NCBI GenBank assembly: GCA_036500605.1
Contig: DASYBU010000005.1
Coordinates: 1-64,000 of the forward strand
Length of the DNA: 64,000 bases
Reading direction: 5' to 3'
Source: JAFALK01 sp036500605
GTDB taxonomy: Bacteria; Pseudomonadota; Gammaproteobacteria; Burkholderiales; Burkholderiaceae_C
Position numbers and translations under genes: made by a program. Positions 26,212 through 34,463 of this stretch are shown piece by piece (position 1 is the stretch's first letter; each line of letters starts with the position of its first letter). The notes beneath the pieces are model-generated. The model was not told the origin of the DNA. It did no database searches and saw only the letters and a list, made by a program, of their open reading frames with translations.

Positions 26212-27354
26212 ATGGGAATCAATCTCGCAATGCTGGGGGCAAAGCTCAAGAAGTATCGCGACCAGCTTCAGGAGTCGGTCGCCGAAGTTGGGGCGCGGAC
26301 CGGCATCGACGCGGGCCGGTTGGAGCGGATAGAGGCCGGAGCCGTGGAGCCCACTGGTGATGAGATCTTGATCCTTGCTGATCACTTCCAGTGCGATTTC
26401 AAGTTCTTCATCTCGAACGAACGGGGCGCCCCCTTTGAGCAGACTGACGCGCTCTACCGCGCGCATGGCCAAGACTTCACTAAGGCCGACCGTCGAGCAG
26501 TTCAGGAATTCTTGTATCTCTGCGAAACCGAGGCGTTCCTGATGACCGAGCTGGGGCGTTCGACCAGCGAGTTCGTGTTCGTGCCGCAGGGCACCTTCAT
26601 GAAGGCACATGGCGAGGAGGCTGCCAACGCCCTGCGGGCAGCGCATGGCTATGGCGACCACGAAGTGCCGCGTGACGTCTACGACGAGTTCCGCAAGGCG
26701 GGGGTGCATCTGTTTAGACGGCATCTGGGCAACTCTGACATCTCAGGCCTCTTCATCAACCACCCTGTCGCCGGCAAGTGTGCGCTGGTCAACTACAGCG
26801 AGGATGTGTACCGGCAACGGTTCAGTGCGGCGCATGAAATGGCACACGCCATATTCGACGCCGACGAACAGGCAAGCGTCTCTTACAACTCACCGCGCGG
26901 GAAGGACTTGCGAGAAGTGCGAGCGAATAGATTTGCCTCGTGCTTCCTGATGCCCACTGCGTTTCTTTCAAGCCTACCCGCTCCCCGCCGTTGGAGCGAC
27001 CAAGATGCGGTGAACTGGGCCAGCAAGCTGCGTGTGAGTTGTCATGCCCTTGGCATCGCACTGCGCGAGGCCCAACTGGTGGACGATTTCCGTAGCCAGC
27101 AGGTTCAGCAACTTCGAGTGCCGAGAGACTCAAAGATTGACCCCGAGCTTCCGGAGGGCCTGACCGAGGTCCAACGCGAGCGCAAGGCCCGCCTGCTGCA
27201 GCTGGGGCTGTCGGACTTCTATGTCGGGCTTTGCTTTGATGCTTGGAAAGAGGGCGTAATCAGTGTCGGGCGCCTCGCCGAGGCGTTGTTGAGCAGCCCC
27301 GCCGAGTTGGCCGGGCTGGCATCTCTGTACGGACGGAGCCTCCATGGCCATTGA
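26212..27354 (+). CDS. XRE-family regulator fused to ImmA/IrrE metallopeptidase domain
   Basis: A 380-residue protein. Residues about 5-60 are a Cro/C1-type helix-turn-helix (LKKYRDQLQESVAEVGARTG, then GRLERIEAGAVEPT). The middle region leads into an IrrE-like (DUF955) zinc peptidase with HEMAH at 208-212 in SAAHEMAHAIFDAD and a downstream REVRANRFASCFLMP that supplies the third ligand Glu. Such proteins repress a promoter and cleave partners under an inducing signal; in toxin-antitoxin and phage settings they act as the antitoxin or derepressor. The stop overlaps the PIN gene start by 11 nt, so the two are coupled. Confidence 0.87.
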   Translation: MGINLAMLGAKLKKYRDQLQESVAEVGARTGIDAGRLERIEAGAVEPTGDEILILADHFQCDFKFFISNERGAPFEQTDALYRAHGQDFTKADRRAVQEFLYLCETEAFLMTELGRSTSEFVFVPQGTFMKAHGEEAANALRAAHGYGDHEVPRDVYDEFRKAGVHLFRRHLGNSDISGLFINHPVAGKCALVNYSEDVYRQRFSAAHEMAHAIFDADEQASVSYNSPRGKDLREVRANRFASCFLMPTAFLSSLPAPRRWSDQDAVNWASKLRVSCHALGIALREAQLVDDFRSQQVQQLRVPRDSKIDPELPEGLTEVQRERKARLLQLGLSDFYVGLCFDAWKEGVISVGRLAEALLSSPAELAGLASLYGRSLHGH

Positions 27355-27925
27355 CCCGTCCAAATTCCACCTCATCAATGTCGCAGACACGTGCTCGGTA
27401 TGGAACGTGCTGTCCTCGCTGCGCCTCTACGGCGCGGCGAGAGAAGCACGATGCGATTTCTGTATTACTGAGTTCGTAAGATACGAGTGCCTGATCAAGC
27501 CGCGAAAGGCGCCCAGTGCGGCGGATGACAAGCTGATAAGGCGGTTGACGACCGAGCAAGGTCGTGGCACGTTCCGAGCGCACGCTTGTTCGATTGATGA
27601 TCTGCAAGCTATCGAACTGCTGGAGAAGCGAAAGCGCCTTGGCAAAGGGGAACTGTCTTCTATTGCCTTTGCAATGAAGATTCGGCAGGCAGTGATCACT
27701 GACGATCAGAAGGCCCGCAAGCTAGCATCAGACGCCGGTCACGCGTTGGTGCAAACGACCCCGCATCTTTTTTCGTGGCTCCTGTTTACAGGGAAGCTCG
27801 GGGACTCGGACAAAGCGCTCGTAATCAAACAGCACGAGGAAATGGATCAGGACCTCGCACCTCATTTCGAGAAGGCATACGCCATGGCGTTGGAGTGCAA
27901 GCTCAACAGCGTGCCTCGCGGCTGA
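27344..27925 (+). CDS. PIN-domain-like ribonuclease, candidate toxin
   Basis: A 193-residue protein with the acid pattern of PIN nucleases: D15 in INVADTCSVWNVL, E48 in FVRYECL, E103 in GKGELSSIAFA and D120/D121 in AVITDDQKARKLA, spaced as in the VapC/DUF4411 type fold. These residues would bind two metal ions for RNA cleavage. It overlaps the upstream XRE-ImmA gene by 11 nt, a common layout in which an HTH-metallopeptidase partner accompanies a PIN toxin. The start ATG at 27344 has no independent ribosome site, in keeping with coupling. The last 60 residues are helical and not part of the core. Confidence 0.75.
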   Translation: MAIDPSKFHLINVADTCSVWNVLSSLRLYGAAREARCDFCITEFVRYECLIKPRKAPSAADDKLIRRLTTEQGRGTFRAHACSIDDLQAIELLEKRKRLGKGELSSIAFAMKIRQAVITDDQKARKLASDAGHALVQTTPHLFSWLLFTGKLGDSDKALVIKQHEEMDQDLAPHFEKAYAMALECKLNSVPRG

Positions 27926-28188
27926 GCACGCGCCCCGGCGGCCTTCTCGCCTCCAACTACTTGCGTGATCTAGGCTCCTGAGCAGGCCTTTCATTTGCAA
28001 CTGGCCCGATGTTTCGATAACACGGGCACTTCCGGCCGGATAGCTGCTTCAGGCTGGGTGCTGCCACTCGCGGATATTGGATCGCCCGGTCGCAATCGAA
28101 TCAAGGGCACCGGTTCGTCGCGCATGGGAGCCCATAGAAATGCGGCCAGCGAATGCAGACCGTCGCACCGTCTTGCACCGGAGTTGCG

Positions 28189-29403
28189 TTACCGCGAAAA
28201 GAGAGTCTTCGGCTGGTTCGAATTGCGCCCTTGCACGAACACGCGAGCGACGATGTGATCGAGACCGTCGACACCAATGACGGTATCAGGCGTGAACCCA
28301 ATCAATGGCACGGCGTCCTTGACGACGTAGATCGCATGCAGGCCTTTTCGCCCACCTAGATGCGCAACGTCGAAGCTAGCTGTCACGTTCGTTCTCGGAG
28401 CGCCATCAAAGAACTCACTTACTGAACCGGGCGTCGAAACTCCTCGGGCAGCCATGAGGGTGGTGCGCTCCTCGTTCTTCAGATTCTCAGCGTCAGTAGG
28501 CTCATCCGAGAACACAACTTGGCAGCCTACGGCCTGATCGCGAAAGCCCGCAGTGAACAACTTCAGATTGACCCAACCGCCTCTACGTCGAGTTGAGTGC
28601 CACGCGGCAGCCATGCGGATAACAATCTCAGCTAGCACCGATAGACCTGACTGAACGATGACCCGGTCTGCCTCGTTTCCGCCCGGCGCGAAATAGGTCC
28701 TGCCGCCTTTTGCATGAAACAGAGGCAACCTAGCATTCTTGTAAATCCTCGCGAGGAGATACGGAACGCAGTCGACGGTCCCAGCGGGGCAAATTGCTTG
28801 GAGCTGTAGGTCAACCAATGAAGCATTTAACGCGCGATGCAGCCATTGAATCTCCTGCTCGTTCCCTTTTGGATGCCTAGAGGAAAGTAGGCTTTCGAAT
28901 GCCAAGTACATGCTTCGAAAGGAGTCATACAGGTCGTCCGAGACTTGGGCCTGCCGAAAGAAGCGGAACGCGAGGTGGTGCTGGGGAGTGACGACAGGCG
29001 ATGGAATGATGTCGCCGTTAGCGTCACGAACGACAAGCTGTGGGGTTCCAACCCTCGCAGAGAATGTTGTTGTGCTTGTGAACGACAAGGTGTTTTTCGT
29101 GCCATTGCGCCACCACGCGATGTACTCGTCCTTGGTGTTCTTGACGGAAAGGTCAGCTCGACCAAGCATCGAATGCAAATCGAGGGCTTCTTGAAGGAGC
29201 GCCGTTCCCATTCGAACTGTGTCCGACTCATCAACGGCGCCATTGAACCGGCAGATCACATACGGCGTAGATGGTGAAGTCATCAGATGTGAGGAGCCGT
29301 AGTGCTCGCTCATCTCTTCCTCAGGTTGAGCGACTAGCTGGAGGGCTAGGCCGGAATCAAATCCGTCGTCCAACTGAAAGCGCAGGGAGCCAATTGCCGG
29401 CAT
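28189..29403 (-). CDS. HEPN-like domain protein of unknown function
   Basis: A 404-residue soluble protein. The central part (about 145-245) resembles HEPN-type RNase domains: a long helix DDLYDSFRSMYLAFESLLSS and, about 60 residues on, the motif KNARLPLFHAKGG, giving R225-x4-H230, within the Rx4-6H pattern. The N-terminal 140 residues are beta-rich and could be a sensor like those in ApeA-type proteins; the C-terminal 150 residues are also beta-rich. I do not recognise an exact family. It converges on the PIN gene with 263 bp between stops. HEPN assignment is inference from the motif and helix layout. Confidence 0.5.
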   Translation of the reverse strand: MPAIGSLRFQLDDGFDSGLALQLVAQPEEEMSEHYGSSHLMTSPSTPYVICRFNGAVDESDTVRMGTALLQEALDLHSMLGRADLSVKNTKDEYIAWWRNGTKNTLSFTSTTTFSARVGTPQLVVRDANGDIIPSPVVTPQHHLAFRFFRQAQVSDDLYDSFRSMYLAFESLLSSRHPKGNEQEIQWLHRALNASLVDLQLQAICPAGTVDCVPYLLARIYKNARLPLFHAKGGRTYFAPGGNEADRVIVQSGLSVLAEIVIRMAAAWHSTRRRGGWVNLKLFTAGFRDQAVGCQVVFSDEPTDAENLKNEERTTLMAARGVSTPGSVSEFFDGAPRTNVTASFDVAHLGGRKGLHAIYVVKDAVPLIGFTPDTVIGVDGLDHIVARVFVQGRNSNQPKTLFSR

Positions 29404-29836
29404 GGCCGGGATCCTTTCGTGGAAATTGGTTGAGCAGCGAAGCCGTCCGAGGCAGCAGACGTGAGGCTAACTCAAGCGTCAGCGAGGCCCTCGCCGCAAG
29501 TTATGCGAGTGCGCGTAGTAGAGCCTTGCGTCGCAGATTGGTGCGACTCTCGCCACCCGAAGGCGGGCCTTTGCAGCCGACCGCTCATTGACCGCAACCC
29601 GACGGCTTGCTATGCCCTCTCGACAGACCGCAACCGCTGCTCAGCCGTCTTGGCCACAACCGATTTCGTGGCGGCTCACCGCTGCCATGCACAGGCAGAA
29701 ATCGGCCGCTTCGCGTGCGCCCAGTGCCAACCAGATCTGATCGAGCACGAAAAAGCGATTCGGCGCGGTCCCACGGACATGACGACCTCAGCTGCAGAGG
29801 AGCCAGTCATGGACATCCGAACGTCGCGCGAGCGCA
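29404..29836. other. intergenic, no gene seen
   Basis: This 433-bp stretch separates the HEPN-like gene from the diguanylate cyclase. Open frames pass through it, but none shows a family motif, a ribosome site or a natural end: the longest plus-strand frame simply runs on antisense into the cyclase gene. Some GACCGCAACC-type sequence around 29590-29635 looks like the decayed spacer commonly seen in Burkholderiales. I see no promoter or RNA that I could support. Confidence 0.4.
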
Positions 29837-31036
29837 CTACGAATACTCGCGGTCGGGGTCGCCGGCGATCGTCTGCAGCCCGCTGGCCAGCGAGTCCAGC
29901 GTGCGTGCCCGGCCCAGCGCCTTTGCGCTGTAAAGCAGCGCGTCTGCGCTGCGCAGCAATGCGCCGAGCGAGTCTTGTGGCGAGGTCCGCGTCGCAATGC
30001 CGGCGCTGTAGTTCAGCTCGAAACCGAGTTCGTCGCGGGCGGCTTCCTTGATGTAGGCACGCATGCGTCGATCGAAAGCCATCGCAGCGTCGACGTCGCC
30101 ATGACTGATGAGGACGCAGAACTCCTCGCCCCCGTAACGGCCGACGAGGTCGCCGGGGCGCACGGCGGCCTGCAGGGCTCTGGCGACAAACTGGAGCGCG
30201 CGGTCACCCATCTCATGACCACGCTGATCGTTGATCTGCTTGAAATGATCGAGGTCGATCATCAGAACCGTGTACGGGTAGGCGTAGCGCGCGCTGACCG
30301 AGAGCTCGGTTTCGGCGCGCAAGAGCCAGGCGCGGCGGTTGAAGACGCCCGTCAGGCCATCGCGTTCGGCCAAACGCTCAAGCTCACGCGCACTCTCGTC
30401 GCGGTGCGCGAGGAGAATGCCGATCAATGAGAGAACGGTGGTGACGTTGGCGACGATGGCGAAGGTGAAGTTCACCGGATGCGGGGCCAGGAAATTCGGA
30501 AGACTCTCGGTGTAGAACGCGCCGAGCACACCGCGCCAGGTCGTCGTGATCAGTTGTGAGATCAATGCAATGACGAGCAGCCAGCGCCACCGGCCGACCG
30601 GCACTTCGGCCTTTCGCCACAAGGTCACGGCGACCAGACCCATCTGGAGCGCCAGCAGGCCGTTGGCCCAGCCGACGCGGAACGCGTAGTTCGAAAACCC
30701 GATGCAATAGCCGAGCGGCATCACCACCGCAATGATCACCGGCGCCACAGGATGCCGGGTTCGGCCGTACCAGAGATCGAAGGCCCGGGCGTTCAGCGCG
30801 AGGCCGCCCGCGATGCCGACCATGGCGAGCGTGGAGAGTGTTCGGTCGCTCCATGAGCCCGCATCCACAATCCCCGACAACAGCAGCAAGGCCCAACCCG
30901 CAGCCTGCATGGCCACTCCCGCCTGAGCCCGCCTGGCCGCTCGGTTCACTTGCCCCATGACGGCCGGCAAGGCGACGGCCATCGTCAACATGCTGGCGGT
31001 CAGGGCGATGAGGATCGAGGCAATGTCGGAATGCAT
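29837..31036 (-). CDS. membrane diguanylate cyclase (GGDEF)
   Basis: A 399-residue protein with about seven hydrophobic segments (about 1-215) and a C-terminal GGDEF domain (about 222-390). The domain starts with ERDGLTGVFNRRAW, contains LMIDLDHFKQIND and the active site RYGGEEF (GGEEF 302-306). An RPGD at 293-296, five residues before, is the inhibitory I-site that binds c-di-GMP. It makes c-di-GMP from two GTP, and the complete A and I sites imply an active, product-inhibited enzyme. The membrane sensor does not match a named MASE domain that I can identify with confidence. It stands alone. Confidence 0.93.
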   Translation of the reverse strand: MHSDIASILIALTASMLTMAVALPAVMGQVNRAARRAQAGVAMQAAGWALLLLSGIVDAGSWSDRTLSTLAMVGIAGGLALNARAFDLWYGRTRHPVAPVIIAVVMPLGYCIGFSNYAFRVGWANGLLALQMGLVAVTLWRKAEVPVGRWRWLLVIALISQLITTTWRGVLGAFYTESLPNFLAPHPVNFTFAIVANVTTVLSLIGILLAHRDESARELERLAERDGLTGVFNRRAWLLRAETELSVSARYAYPYTVLMIDLDHFKQINDQRGHEMGDRALQFVARALQAAVRPGDLVGRYGGEEFCVLISHGDVDAAMAFDRRMRAYIKEAARDELGFELNYSAGIATRTSPQDSLGALLRSADALLYSAKALGRARTLDSLASGLQTIAGDPDREYS

Positions 31037-31214
31037 GGGCGGCCTTGCGAAGCATCGGATTCTGGGCCCGGCGCGCTCGATGCGAACAGGGTACAGGCTC
31101 CAGGAATGCCGATTCCTGGGTAAAACTTGGCTCGGTAAGCGACTGCTTCAGACGCCTCAGGCCCCCGAAGCAAAGTTGCGCGCTCGGTAACGTGCGGCCT
31201 GCGCACGTCAGCGG

Positions 31215-32420
31215 CTACACCTGCGCTTGAGTCCGGTGGCGGCGAGGGCTGGCCAAGGTCAGCCAAGTCAGCACCAGTGCGATCACCGCGCCAGCGAACA
31301 TGCCGACCACCATCGGCAGCGGCCGGCCCTGGATGAAGGGCCCACTCACCGCCATCAGCACGGCACCGGTGAGCATCTGGATCGTGCCCAGCAGGGCCGA
31401 GGCGGTCCCGGCGATCTCGCCGTGCTCCTCCAGCGAAAGCACCGAGGTCAGCGGGACCACCAGGCCCATGAAGGCGCTGGCAATCAGGTAACCGATGATC
31501 AGGACGGCAAGGCTGTCGCCGCCGGCGAGGAAGTAGCCCAGCAAGACGAACACGACAGTGGCGCAGCAAAGCGCCGCGGTCTTGACGACCGGCACCATGC
31601 CGAAGCGCTCGCCCAGCTTGCCGCAGAGTTGCGAGACGCCGATGAACGACGCTGCGTTGAGCGCGAAGGCAAGGCTGTATTGCGTGGGCGTGAGGCCGTA
31701 GTGGTCGATCATCACGAAGGGCGAGTTGGCCAGGTAGATGAAGAAGCCGCTGATCGCAAAGCTGCCGATCAGCACCAGGCCCATGAAATGCCGGTCGCGC
31801 AACAGGAAGGCATAAGCGCGCAATGCGCTGCCGAGGCTGCTATCCACGCGTTCCTCGGCGCCGCGGGTTTCATCGAGCACCGTGCGCATCATCAGCATGC
31901 CGGCGAGAGCTGCCAGCGTCACGGCCCAGAACACGCCGCGCCAGCTGAAGGCCACGATCACGGCGCTGCCGGTCAGTGGCGCCAGGATCGGCGAAACGCT
32001 GAACACCAGCATCAGCAGGGACATCAGCTTCGCCGCCTCGGTGCCCGTGTGCAGGTCGCGCACGATGGCGCGCGGGATCACCATGCCGGCCGCGGCGCCC
32101 ATGCCCTGCAGGAAGCGCAGGCCGATCAGCACGTGCACGTCCGAGGTCAACGCGCAGCCAATGCTGCTGGCCGCGAAAAGCGCAAGGCCGAAGTACAGCG
32201 GCGGCTTGCGGCCGAACATGTCCGACAACGGGCCGTACAGCATCTGGCCCACGCCGATCGAAATGAAGAAGGCTGTCAGGCTCATCTGCACGCTCGCGCT
32301 GTCCGCGCCAAGGGCGGCGCCGATGGCGGGCAGGGCGGGCAGGTACATGTCAATGGCGAACGGGCCGACGGCGGACAGCAGGCCCAGCACCAGGGCAATC
32401 TTGAAGAGGCGGGAGGTCAT
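31215..32420 (-). CDS. Bcr/CflA-family multidrug efflux MFS transporter
   Basis: A 401-residue 12-TM antiporter of the DHA1 group. TM1 holds GPFAIDMYLPALPAIGAALG, the standard Bcr/CflA opening; motif A follows in YGPLSDMFGRKPPLYFG, and motif C-like GAAAGMVIPRAIVRDL is typical of the family. It exports small compounds (bicyclomycin, chloramphenicol or peptides in known members) against protons. It lies just upstream of, and parallel with, the tetR gene end, 144 bp apart, so it may be part of the same regulated drug-resistance block, although no shared operator is seen for it. Confidence 0.9.
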   Translation of the reverse strand: MTSRLFKIALVLGLLSAVGPFAIDMYLPALPAIGAALGADSASVQMSLTAFFISIGVGQMLYGPLSDMFGRKPPLYFGLALFAASSIGCALTSDVHVLIGLRFLQGMGAAAGMVIPRAIVRDLHTGTEAAKLMSLLMLVFSVSPILAPLTGSAVIVAFSWRGVFWAVTLAALAGMLMMRTVLDETRGAEERVDSSLGSALRAYAFLLRDRHFMGLVLIGSFAISGFFIYLANSPFVMIDHYGLTPTQYSLAFALNAASFIGVSQLCGKLGERFGMVPVVKTAALCCATVVFVLLGYFLAGGDSLAVLIIGYLIASAFMGLVVPLTSVLSLEEHGEIAGTASALLGTIQMLTGAVLMAVSGPFIQGRPLPMVVGMFAGAVIALVLTWLTLASPRRHRTQAQV

Positions 32421-32564
32421 GCCGGCATTGTCACAGGGCTTGTCCCGGCACCGCTCGATCTTGACCTCAGGTCCGGTGGTCCGGTGGTCGGGCGGCTTGA
32501 GGACGCGGTGCGCTTCTGTGCCGAGCGCGACTCGCGACCCCGGGGCGTTCTATCCGAAGAGAAC

Positions 32565-33278
32565 TCAGCTCCAGCTGTCCATCAACGTCCTGCTCTGCTC
32601 CCGCGCCAGTCGCTTGATCATGGCCAGCTCCTTCGGCCCGAACCGCTCCCACCCGAGCTTGGTCAACATCGTGCGGCGGCCGTGCGTGAACCCCATCACC
32701 TGCCCGTAAAGCATCATCACGCGCAGCCGCAGCTCGCTATTGGTCGGCTTGATGCCGCAGTAGCGGGCCACCAACTGCAGTGAGGCGTCGCGCGTGCGCG
32801 CGCCGAGCTTGCGGTCGACCATCTCGAACAGCGGGCTGCTCTCCTGGCGCGCTTGCTCCTGGGCCATGAAGAGGCGGTGGTCGTCGAGGTGCTCGGACAG
32901 CAGGTGGTGGTCGACCAGCGTGTCGAGCAGCGTGCCGAAGGCTTCGAACAGCGCTTCGCGCGAGGCGTGTTCGTCGGCCAGCAGAGTGCGTGCCTCTTCC
33001 ACCACGGGCGAGAAATGCTCGACCGCCAGCGCGGCGATGTGCTCCCCGCACGCCTGGTAGAGGCCTTCCTTGCTGTCGAAGTAGTACTGCAAGGCCGGCG
33101 CATTGACGCCCGCTGCCTTGGCGATCTCGCGGGTGGAGGCGCCCTCGAAACCGCGCTCACCAAACACACGGATCGCGACCGCGACGATGCGCTTGCGCGT
33201 CTCCTCGCCGCGCGCATAGCTGGCGCCGGCGCGGTGGCGGGCCGGGCGGGAAGAAGAGGTGTCGTCGTCGCTGCTCAT
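32565..33278 (-). CDS. TetR-family repressor of the adjacent efflux operon
   Basis: A 237-residue repressor. The HTH (about 25-72) reads RIVAVAIRVFGERGFEGAST, then REIAKAAGVNAPALQYYFDSKEGLY in family form; the C-terminal ligand domain with LMMLYGQVMGFTHGR-like helices matches the CerR/DUF1956 subgroup. The ATG at 33278 is preferred to an in-frame ATG at 33320, because the latter lies inside the operator and would overlap the -10 element of its own promoter. It is divergent from emrA across 96 bp, which carries matching palindromes; repression of both directions is the natural reading. Confidence 0.9.
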   Translation of the reverse strand: MSSDDDTSSSRPARHRAGASYARGEETRKRIVAVAIRVFGERGFEGASTREIAKAAGVNAPALQYYFDSKEGLYQACGEHIAALAVEHFSPVVEEARTLLADEHASREALFEAFGTLLDTLVDHHLLSEHLDDHRLFMAQEQARQESSPLFEMVDRKLGARTRDASLQLVARYCGIKPTNSELRLRVMMLYGQVMGFTHGRRTMLTKLGWERFGPKELAMIKRLAREQSRTLMDSWS

Positions 33279-33307
33279 CGTGATCGGATCGGGTGCAGTC
33301 AAAAATA

Positions 33308-33355
33308 TACCAGTTGACATAAATATTCCAAATGGTAAAAAATATCAATTGGAAT
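33308..33355. promoter_or_regulatory. divergent tetR/emrA promoter with TetR-type operator
   Basis: Three copies of a TAYCANTTGGAA-like 12-mer: 33308-33319 (TACCAGTTGACA), 33326-33337 (reverse: TACCATTTGGAA) and 33343-33354 (TATCAATTGGAA). The last two form an inverted repeat with 5 bp between arms. On the minus strand TTGATA (33343-33348) and TATTTA (33320-33325) are 17 bp apart, a near-ideal sigma70 promoter for tetR; on the plus strand TTGACA (33314-33319) and TAAAAA (33336-33341) are 16 bp apart and would serve emrA. The two promoters overlap the operator copies. Confidence 0.75.
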
Positions 33356-33374
33356 AAATCTAAGTCAATCGAGC

Positions 33375-34463
33375 ATGTCCGACTCCCCCACCGCCACCCC
33401 ATCGCCGGCCACGTCGCAAGCGCAGCCGCCCTCGCGCAAGCGCCCCATCCTCTGGGCCTTGGCCGCGCTGGCCCTCGTCGGCGCGGGCGGCTACGGCCTG
33501 TACTGGTGGAGCGTCGGCCGCTTCCTCGAAAGCACCGACGACGCCTACCTCAAAGCCGACAGCGTCACCGTCGCGCCCAAGGTCGTGGGCTATGTCCTCG
33601 AGGTCTATGTCCAGCCCAACCAGGCCGTCAAGAAGGGCGATCCGCTGGTCCGCCTGGACCGTCGCCAGTACGAGGCCGCGCTGGACCAATCTCAGGCCGC
33701 GATCGACGGTCGGCAGGCCGACATCCGGCGCGCCGAGGCCGATCTCACGCAGTTGCAGGCCCAGCTGACGCAAGTCCAAGCGCAAGCGCAGGCCGCTCGC
33801 CTGGCGCTGACCCATGCGCAGACAGAGGTTGATCGCTATGCGCCGCTGGCCGTCACCGGTGCCACGACGCACGAGCGCCTGGACGAGCTGCGCAACACAC
33901 GCAACCAGGCGGCCTCCACGGTCGATGCCAACATGGCTGCAGTCAAGGCCTCGCAAGGCAAGCTCTTGTCGAGCGAAGCGCAGGTCGCGCAGTCGAAGGC
34001 GCAACTGAAGGCGGCGCAGGCCTCGCTGCGCCAGAACCATCTCGATGTGGACGACACGCTGGTGCGCGCGGCCACCGATGGCCGCGTCGGCGACAGCACC
34101 GTGCGCGTGGGCCAACTGGTGCAACCGGGCACGCGCCTCATGACCCTCGTGCCGGTGCAGCAGGTTTATCTGATCGCCAATTTCAAGGAAACGCAGATCG
34201 AGCGCATGCGCGCCGGCCAGCCTGTTTCGGTGAAGGTCGATGCGCTGCCCAAGCAGGATCTGCATGGTGTCGTCGAGAGCTTCTCGCCGGGCACCGGCGC
34301 GCAGTTCGCGCTGCTGCCTTCGGAGAACGCCACGGGCAACTTCACGAAGATCGTGCAACGGGTGCCGGTGCGCATTCGCGTGGAGGCCGATCCGGCCCTG
34401 CGCGAGCGCCTGCTGCCGGGCTTGTCGGTGACCGCCGAGGTGGACACGCGCGATCATGGATGA
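33375..34463 (+). CDS. emrA: HlyD/EmrA-family membrane fusion protein
   Basis: A 362-residue periplasmic adaptor. One N-terminal transmembrane helix (about 25-45, ILWALAALALVGAGGYGLYWW) is followed by a biotinyl-lipoyl half (STDDAYLKADSVTVAPKV), a long coiled-coil hairpin rich in Gln and Ala (about 95-215), the second lipoyl half (DDTLVRAATDGRVGD) and a beta barrel. It joins the inner-membrane pump to an outer-membrane channel. First gene of a TetR-controlled operon; its stop overlaps the emrB start by 8 nt. Confidence 0.92.
   Translation: MSDSPTATPSPATSQAQPPSRKRPILWALAALALVGAGGYGLYWWSVGRFLESTDDAYLKADSVTVAPKVVGYVLEVYVQPNQAVKKGDPLVRLDRRQYEAALDQSQAAIDGRQADIRRAEADLTQLQAQLTQVQAQAQAARLALTHAQTEVDRYAPLAVTGATTHERLDELRNTRNQAASTVDANMAAVKASQGKLLSSEAQVAQSKAQLKAAQASLRQNHLDVDDTLVRAATDGRVGDSTVRVGQLVQPGTRLMTLVPVQQVYLIANFKETQIERMRAGQPVSVKVDALPKQDLHGVVESFSPGTGAQFALLPSENATGNFTKIVQRVPVRIRVEADPALRERLLPGLSVTAEVDTRDHG

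Noticed and set aside
29461..30051. Plus-strand frame spanning the spacer and the end of the diguanylate cyclase gene
   Set aside because: About a third of it is antisense to the cyclase, there is no ribosome site, and the Arg/Ser-rich product has no motif.
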